A DNA stretch of 64,000 nt from JASJAR01 sp039198225 (lineage in GTDB: Bacteria > Pseudomonadota > Alphaproteobacteria > Rhodobacterales > Rhodobacteraceae): positions 138,742-202,741 of the forward strand of contig JBCCTQ010000002.1 of assembly GCA_039198225.1 (NCBI GenBank), read 5' to 3'. Each line of letters begins with the position of its first letter. Position 1 is the stretch's first letter. Of the stretch, positions 59,807 through 64,000 are shown piece after piece. Under the pieces are notes generated by a model, which saw only the letters and a list, made by a program, of their open reading frames with translations, was not told the origin of the DNA and made no database searches. A program made the translations under genes and the position numbers.

Positions 59807-61716
59807 GCCGCGGACGTGAGCCACAGACAGGCGGAGACGTGTTAGGCGCACCCGGAACTGAAGACCCCTTGGCCATCACCGTGTCGCACCAGATCCTGGC
59901 GCGGCTCTTGCCGTTCCATCTTCTGCTGGATCCTGCGGGCCTCGTCCTTGCCGCCGGCCCGTCGCTTGCAAAACTCGTCGAACCCTCCCCTCTCATTGGC
60001 GCTCCGGTCTTCGATGTTCTCCGGGTCGTTCGGCCCCAGCGTTTCGACGCAAGCAAAGGATTTCAAACTCTCTTTGGAAAACGGCTGAGCGTCGAAATCC
60101 GTGCCTTGGGCGATGCCAAATCCTCGCTGATCTTTGGTATCGCTTTGGAACTCGACCATGGCGGGAGCCCGCATATCTTTCTGGCCCTCACCCCAAGCGT
60201 AAATGCGAGGACCTTTATCGAAGAACACGGTCTCAAAATCTCCGATTTCGGCCCCGCCGATGGGAGCGCGGATATTGCCCCGCTTTTGGCCATGCAGGAG
60301 GACATGCTCGAAGACGGCAAAAAGAAATCCCTCCGCCTCGAAATGGCCCGCGATGCGGCCGAGAGACTGGCCAACCACGATGCGTTGACCGGACTTCCGA
60401 ACCGCCGGGCGCTCATGGAATATCTCAACGAAATCCTGTCCCAGAACGCGGTTACGGTGCTCCATCTCGACTTGGACAAGTTCAAAGAGATCAACGATTC
60501 CCTCGGCCATGCGGCCGGAGATGCGGCGTTGAAACACACCGCGTCGGCAATGGTGAAAACTTTGGGCAGGGAGGCGCTTTGCGCGCGGCTGGGCGGAGAC
60601 GAATTCGTCGGCGTTCTCAACGGCCAATGGCCCGCAAGTCAGCTCCATGCCTTAGCGGACCGGTTGATTGCCGAAATCATGGAGCCATTCGCATGGTCCG
60701 GTGAATTTTTGACGGTGGGTGCGAGTGTTGGGATCGCTTCCGCCAGGCCTGAAGCCGAAATGAATGCCGACAAGATCCTCCACCACGCAGATCTCGCGCT
60801 TTACGAAGTCAAACGGCTCCGGCGCGGCAAGGCGCTGATCTGCACACCGGAGCTTCTCGCGGCCCAAGACAGCTTTCAAAACATGTCCGCAGACATCCGG
60901 CGCGGGATCCGCGAACGGGAATTCGTCGCCTATCTTCAACCCCAAGTCATGGCGGAAAGCGGCGAGATCGTTGGCATGGAGGCGCTCGTCCGGTGGCAGC
61001 ATCCGGAACGCGGCTTGCTCACCCCCGGCGACTTTCTCGCCGTTGCGGAGCGGGCCGATCTCATCCAAGAGCTCGACGGAGAAATGCGCCGATCGGCCCT
61101 CGATGCGCTCGTCAAAAGCGACCACGAAGGCACGCCTATTCCAAAAGTCAGCCTCAACGCCACTATCCGGGATCTTACGGCGCCGATGTTTAGCGAAAGC
61201 CTGGTCTGGGAGCTCGACGCCCGGAACCTCCATCCCTCACGCGTCTCGATTGAAATCGTTGAATCCGTATTTTTTGACAAGAACGCCACCCAGATCACCG
61301 AGGCCTGCAAATCACTTACCAAGGAGGGGTTTTCCCTTTCGCTTGATGATTTTGGCACGGGCCACGCCTCCGCGCTCAGCCTGGTCAACCTGCCGCTTTC
61401 AGCGGTTAAGATTGACCGGGCCTTTGCGGCAGGCGTGGCAGCCGACCCGCAGCGCGAGGCGATGGCACGCTCTTTGGTCGGCATGGCCACGACGCTTGAT
61501 CTCGAAGTGATCGCCGAGGGCGTCGTGGACGATGCGGATGTGAAGATTTTCCAAGATATGGGTTGCAGGCGGTTTCAAAGCTTCCACTTTGCCCGGCCCA
61601 TGGAGCGTGAGGCTGCCTTCGCTTGGATAAAGGCCAGGACAGGCGGCTCAGCGGCGAACCTTGAACGGGACTTTAAGGATGCGCCGCGCGTCGCCCTCGG
61701 TCAGCGTGCCTCATAA
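59803..61716 (+). CDS. HNOBA-GGDEF-EAL c-di-GMP enzyme
   Basis: A 637-residue protein. Residues 25-185 are a PAS-like HNOBA domain (LPFHLLLDPAGLVLAAGPSL, LIGAPVFDVLRVVRPQRFDA) with a short coiled-coil signalling helix (LLAMQEDMLEDGKKKSLRLE). Residues 190-350 are a GGDEF domain with intact GGDEF at 264-268 and no RxxD inhibitory site. Residues 365-620 are an EAL domain with EAL at 393-395 and DDFGTG, both intact. It makes and/or degrades c-di-GMP under control of the upstream H-NOX, as described in Legionella and Shewanella. The start is GTG. Confidence 0.94.
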   Translation: MSRGREPQTGGDVLGAPGTEDPLAITVSHQILARLLPFHLLLDPAGLVLAAGPSLAKLVEPSPLIGAPVFDVLRVVRPQRFDASKGFQTLFGKRLSVEIRALGDAKSSLIFGIALELDHGGSPHIFLALTPSVNARTFIEEHGLKISDFGPADGSADIAPLLAMQEDMLEDGKKKSLRLEMARDAAERLANHDALTGLPNRRALMEYLNEILSQNAVTVLHLDLDKFKEINDSLGHAAGDAALKHTASAMVKTLGREALCARLGGDEFVGVLNGQWPASQLHALADRLIAEIMEPFAWSGEFLTVGASVGIASARPEAEMNADKILHHADLALYEVKRLRRGKALICTPELLAAQDSFQNMSADIRRGIREREFVAYLQPQVMAESGEIVGMEALVRWQHPERGLLTPGDFLAVAERADLIQELDGEMRRSALDALVKSDHEGTPIPKVSLNATIRDLTAPMFSESLVWELDARNLHPSRVSIEIVESVFFDKNATQITEACKSLTKEGFSLSLDDFGTGHASALSLVNLPLSAVKIDRAFAAGVAADPQREAMARSLVGMATTLDLEVIAEGVVDDADVKIFQDMGCRRFQSFHFARPMEREAAFAWIKARTGGSAANLERDFKDAPRVALGQRAS

Positions 61717-61828
61717 GCAATAAAAAACCTCATAAACCATAACTTTTTCAGATATTTGCTTAGCTTTCTTTACCTAACAGGAATTGGCCGTCGCCAAGCT
61801 CTTAAGTCCGCTCCGTGGAACCACAACG

Positions 61829-62011
61829 TTAAGCGGCGCCGGTGCCAAAACCCAAACGCAGGATCAACCAGGCCGCTGCCACCAGCGCCACGACACCAAA
61901 GGCGACCGAGCCCCACTTTCCGACCCGTCGAACCGTGAGCCGTTGGACCGCCAAGGCGGCCGCCATCGGCACTAGGATCAAGAGAATGAAGCTCGGAAGG
62001 TTAAAGTCCAT
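61829..62011 (-). CDS. Small two-helix membrane protein, 60 aa
   Basis: A 60-residue protein with two hydrophobic helices (FNLPSFILLILVPMAAALAV and WGSVAFGVVALVAAAWLILR) separated by a basic QRLTVRRVGK loop that should face the cytoplasm. No family recognised. It follows the sulfotransferase gene by 21 bases on the same strand and probably shares its transcript. Confidence 0.65.
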   Translation of the reverse strand: MDFNLPSFILLILVPMAAALAVQRLTVRRVGKWGSVAFGVVALVAAAWLILRLGFGTGAA

Positions 62012-62032
62012 TGGGGTCGTCCATTTGTTACG

Positions 62033-62899
62033 TCAGGCCGATTGGTGCCAGGCCTTTGGCAAGGCGGTGAATTGGGAGGCCGCAAAGTCATATTGGGGTG
62101 CGAGCCATTCACGCGCCAGTCGGCGCTGCTCTGGGGAGATTTCAAGGCGTTGGCCGCGATGGACCACCGCGCCAGCCGGCGCCCGGCGATGCTTGATGCC
62201 GAGATGGGCACATATGGATTTGATGGCACCGCCCCGGAACAAATCCTCGAAAAAGACCACGAGCAACCGGTCGCCCGCCGCGCGCTGGAGCCGCGCAACG
62301 ATCTTTGCGTAATCCGAGCGTTGGGAGATTTGCGGCTCCTCGCCCCTCAGCGTGCGCCGAAAAATCCTGTCGGCCCGATCGGACGTCAGCTTGTCGTCGG
62401 GGTCTCGGCGGACCGCCATCATCCGCACATGGGACCAGAGCCGATCCACGGGATCGCGCATCAAAAAGATGAACCGCACTTCGTCTCGGAGCCCAGCCAT
62501 ATTCCGAAGGCGTTCTTCGGCGAGAAGACCGTAGGCAGGGGTGATGTCGCCGATGATCTTTTCCTGGGTCCGCCCCCGCTCAAGGTAGTCGAGGTAAGAG
62601 GCAACGTTTTCCTCGCCTTCACCAAGAATGTTCAACCATTCGGTCCGGTCCCGGAGCCTCTCTGCAAAGTCGATAATCGCACTCCCGCCCGCAACCGAAA
62701 CTTTGTGGACGAAAAAGGATTGGCGTTCCTCGTGTTTGTGAATTTCTCGGTCAACGGTCCCCCAATCGAGAGCGTCGAAATAATGGAGTTCCTTGATCGA
62801 ACGGAAATGGCATTCGGGGTGGGCGGCGAGATATTCATAAAGCCAGCCCGTGCCCGCTTTGGTGGCTCCGGCACCGAAAACGAGCGTGGCTTCGGTCAT
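62033..62899 (-). CDS. Sulfotransferase
   Basis: A 288-residue cytosolic-type sulfotransferase. The 5'-phosphosulfate loop is ATKAGTGWLYEYLAAHPECH, and the 3'-phosphate motif is FIFLMRDPVDRLWSHVRMMA. It transfers sulfate from PAPS to a hydroxyl or amine of a carbohydrate, lipid or small molecule. The start ATG at 62899 overlaps the stop of the small upstream membrane protein gene (ATGA), while earlier in-frame codons belong to the shadow of that gene. The acceptor is unknown, perhaps a surface glycan or lipid. Confidence 0.9.
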   Translation of the reverse strand: MTEATLVFGAGATKAGTGWLYEYLAAHPECHFRSIKELHYFDALDWGTVDREIHKHEERQSFFVHKVSVAGGSAIIDFAERLRDRTEWLNILGEGEENVASYLDYLERGRTQEKIIGDITPAYGLLAEERLRNMAGLRDEVRFIFLMRDPVDRLWSHVRMMAVRRDPDDKLTSDRADRIFRRTLRGEEPQISQRSDYAKIVARLQRAAGDRLLVVFFEDLFRGGAIKSICAHLGIKHRRAPAGAVVHRGQRLEISPEQRRLAREWLAPQYDFAASQFTALPKAWHQSA

Positions 62900-63069
62900 T
62901 CCTCTCGGTCCTCCAAATCGGGTTTGAATGCCACGATCCAAAGGAGAACGAGAGCGACCGCCGGCAAGGCCGCGAGCAAGGCGAAGTATTTCGAAATCCC
63001 GTAGCGCGGCAGCATCTTCCAAAAAGGGATGACGATCAGAAGCGGGACGAGGAGCCACCAAATGGTCAT
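62896..63069 (-). CDS. Small membrane protein, 57 aa, coupled to sulfotransferase
   Basis: A short gene reading MTIWWLLVPLLIVIPFWKML, then PRYGISKYFALLAALPAVAL, ending VLLWIVAFKPDLEDREE. Two transmembrane helices flank a short basic loop, and the tail is acidic. AAAGG lies eight bases before the ATG, and the stop overlaps the sulfotransferase start by 4 bases, a strong sign of a real, coupled gene. No family recognised. It may anchor the enzyme or act on the same substrate. Confidence 0.75.
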   Translation of the reverse strand: MTIWWLLVPLLIVIPFWKMLPRYGISKYFALLAALPAVALVLLWIVAFKPDLEDREE

Positions 63070-63214
63070 GGGCCAGCCTTTGGGTTGAATTGCCCATTGC
63101 CTAGCCCTTTAGGTCAAAAAGGTCGACTGGATCCGGTTGAACGCTGACGCCCTCGCACCCGAAAGTCGCGCTTTTGCCTCGCCAAAAAAGAGCTGTTGCG
63201 GGAGGCTCGACATT

Positions 63215-63235
63215 TTGGTAATAATTTCTTACCAA
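63215..63235. promoter_or_regulatory. Inverted repeat upstream of the lactate dehydrogenase-like gene
   Basis: TTGGTAA-TAATTTC-TTACCAA is a perfect 7-bp dyad, 28 bases before the GTG start. TTGGT/ACCAA half-sites resemble those of FadR/LldR-type GntR regulators, although the spacing here is wider than the known TGGT-N3-ACCA. A lactate- or hydroxyacid-responsive repressor is a reasonable guess. Confidence 0.45.
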
Positions 63236-63262
63236 TTTACTGCCTTCAAGGAGGAGCGCGCC

Positions 63263-64000
63263 GTGGGCCTCAACAGATGCCACAATTTCCAGGATTTCCG
63301 GCGCCTCGCCAAGCGCCGCCTGCCCTCTCCGATTTTCCACTATATCGACGGTGCGGCCGACGATGAACAGACCTACCGGCGCAACACCGAGGCTTACGGC
63401 GACTGTGATCTTGTCCCGAACGTGCTCGCCGGCGTCGAGGACGTCGATATGAGCGTCGAGGTGATGGGCCAAAAGCTCGACATGCCGGTCTATTGCGCGC
63501 CGACCGCCCTCCAGCGGCTGTTCCACCACGAAGGGGAACGGGCCGTCGCGAAGGCCGCAACGAAGCACGGCACGATGTTCGGTGTATCGTCCCTTGCCAC
63601 GGTGCCCGTCGAAGAGATCGCCAAGATCGCGCCCGGCCCGAAAATGTTCCAGTTCTACTTTCACAAAGACCGGGGGCTGAATGACGCGCTCCTCGAACGG
63701 GCGCGGGCCGCGAATTTCAACGTCATGGCCTTGACCGTCGACACGATCACCGGAGGCAACCGCGAGCGCGATCTCCGAACGGGCTTCACGTCGCCTCCGA
63801 AACTCACGCCCGCTTCCGCGCTGAGCTTCGCGACCCATCCCGCTTGGGCATGGAATTTCTACACCAAGGAGAAGTTCGACATGCCGCATCTTTCGGGCCA
63901 TGTGGATGCGGGCACCAATTTGGCTGTCTCGGTTGGCAATTACTTCTCGACCATGCTCGACCAGTCGATGAACTGGAAAGACGCCGAAGACCTCTGTGCA
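63263..64000 (+). CDS. lldD: FMN-dependent alpha-hydroxy-acid dehydrogenase (L-lactate dehydrogenase-like), N-terminal part
   Basis: The frame is open from a GTG at 63263 (AAGGAGG nine bases upstream) to the window end, so 246 residues are seen. It matches the FMN-binding alpha-hydroxy-acid oxidase family: FQDFRRLAKRRLPSPIFHYI then DGAADDEQTYRRNTEAY, LDMPVYCAPTALQRLFHHEG, GTMFGVSSLATVPVEEIAKI, and FQFYFHKDRGLNDALLERAR then NVMALTVDTITGGNRERDLR. These oxidise L-lactate or similar acids using FMN, often passing electrons to the respiratory chain. The active-site His and substrate Arg lie in the missing C-terminal part. Confidence 0.92.
   Translation, partial: MGLNRCHNFQDFRRLAKRRLPSPIFHYIDGAADDEQTYRRNTEAYGDCDLVPNVLAGVEDVDMSVEVMGQKLDMPVYCAPTALQRLFHHEGERAVAKAATKHGTMFGVSSLATVPVEEIAKIAPGPKMFQFYFHKDRGLNDALLERARAANFNVMALTVDTITGGNRERDLRTGFTSPPKLTPASALSFATHPAWAWNFYTKEKFDMPHLSGHVDAGTNLAVSVGNYFSTMLDQSMNWKDAEDLCA

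Noticed and set aside
63101..63901. 266-codon minus frame over the lldD-like gene
   Set aside because: The plus strand carries a clear alpha-hydroxy-acid dehydrogenase with a ribosome site; the minus frame is its shadow.
1..64000. CRISPR arrays, rRNA, complete prophage or IS elements
   Set aside because: No regularly spaced direct repeats, rRNA-like stretches, transposase motifs or terminal inverted repeats with target duplications were seen; only the integrase remnant points to past mobility.

Overview
The window is a high-GC, gene-dense piece of an alphaproteobacterial chromosome, most likely Rhodobacterales. The basis is the combination of a CtrA master regulator next to a SciP/DUF1153 protein, the helicase - S4 protein - ferredoxin - CarD order, aat next to DUF2155 and mlaD, a ccmF-ccmH pair, a VPLPA-CTERM surface protein and a SUV3-type RNA helicase. 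No rRNA, CRISPR array, complete prophage or intact insertion sequence was seen. One tRNA gene, Leu(TAG), is present.

Layout. 1-3.4 kb: end of a hydantoinase/oxoprolinase operon (hyuA end, hyuB, an unknown 85-aa ORF, an M24 peptidase). 3.8-9.2 kb: tRNA-Leu, hisF-hisE, an isolated fliG-type gene, a membrane-anchored aspartic protease, an SCP2-like protein with a lysophospholipase-like hydrolase, and a TPR protein. 9.2-16.5 kb: SUV3-like helicase, S4 protein, FdxA, CarD, accB-accC, aat. 16.5-23.8 kb: mostly minus strand, with mgtE, 5-FTHF cyclo-ligase, mlaD, DUF2155, ccmF-ccmH and bolA, plus guanine deaminase on the plus strand. 23.9-27 kb: J-domain protein, ctrA, sciP-like gene, mnmA.

27.1-31.5 kb is visibly AT-richer and looks like an acquired segment. 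It holds the C-terminal remnant of a tyrosine recombinase, small unknown genes, a secreted delta-class carbonic anhydrase, and divergently a DUF1007 protein plus a NicO exporter (ZevAB-like). 31.5-38.9 kb: an MFS transporter and LysR regulator face a six-gene, tightly spaced operon (ABM monooxygenase, zinc-less MDR oxidoreductase, VOC protein, a large thiamine-diphosphate E1/transketolase-like enzyme, RidA and a cupin). I do not recognise this as a described pathway. 39-45.7 kb: a COG0523 GTPase in which the CxCC metal motif reads SLSS, behind a Zur-box-like palindrome; a GCS2-type ligase; the VPLPA-CTERM protein with a clear terminator; an MFS protein; cobK; a DNA glycosylase; and an esterase.

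46.5-55.4 kb is the conserved envelope/translation block read on the minus strand: pyrH, frr, uppS, cdsA, rseP, a 47-aa membrane protein, bamA, skp, fabZ. dxr is not between cdsA and rseP, and no lpx gene lies beside fabZ. 55.5-64 kb: miaA, an AraC regulator, an orphan Tat-exported ABC substrate-binding protein with terminator, an H-NOX gene coupled to an HNOBA-GGDEF-EAL protein (NO to c-di-GMP signalling), a sulfotransferase flanked by two small membrane proteins, and the start of an FMN-dependent alpha-hydroxy-acid dehydrogenase cut by the window end.

Function assignments come from reading motifs and gene order. No database search was possible.
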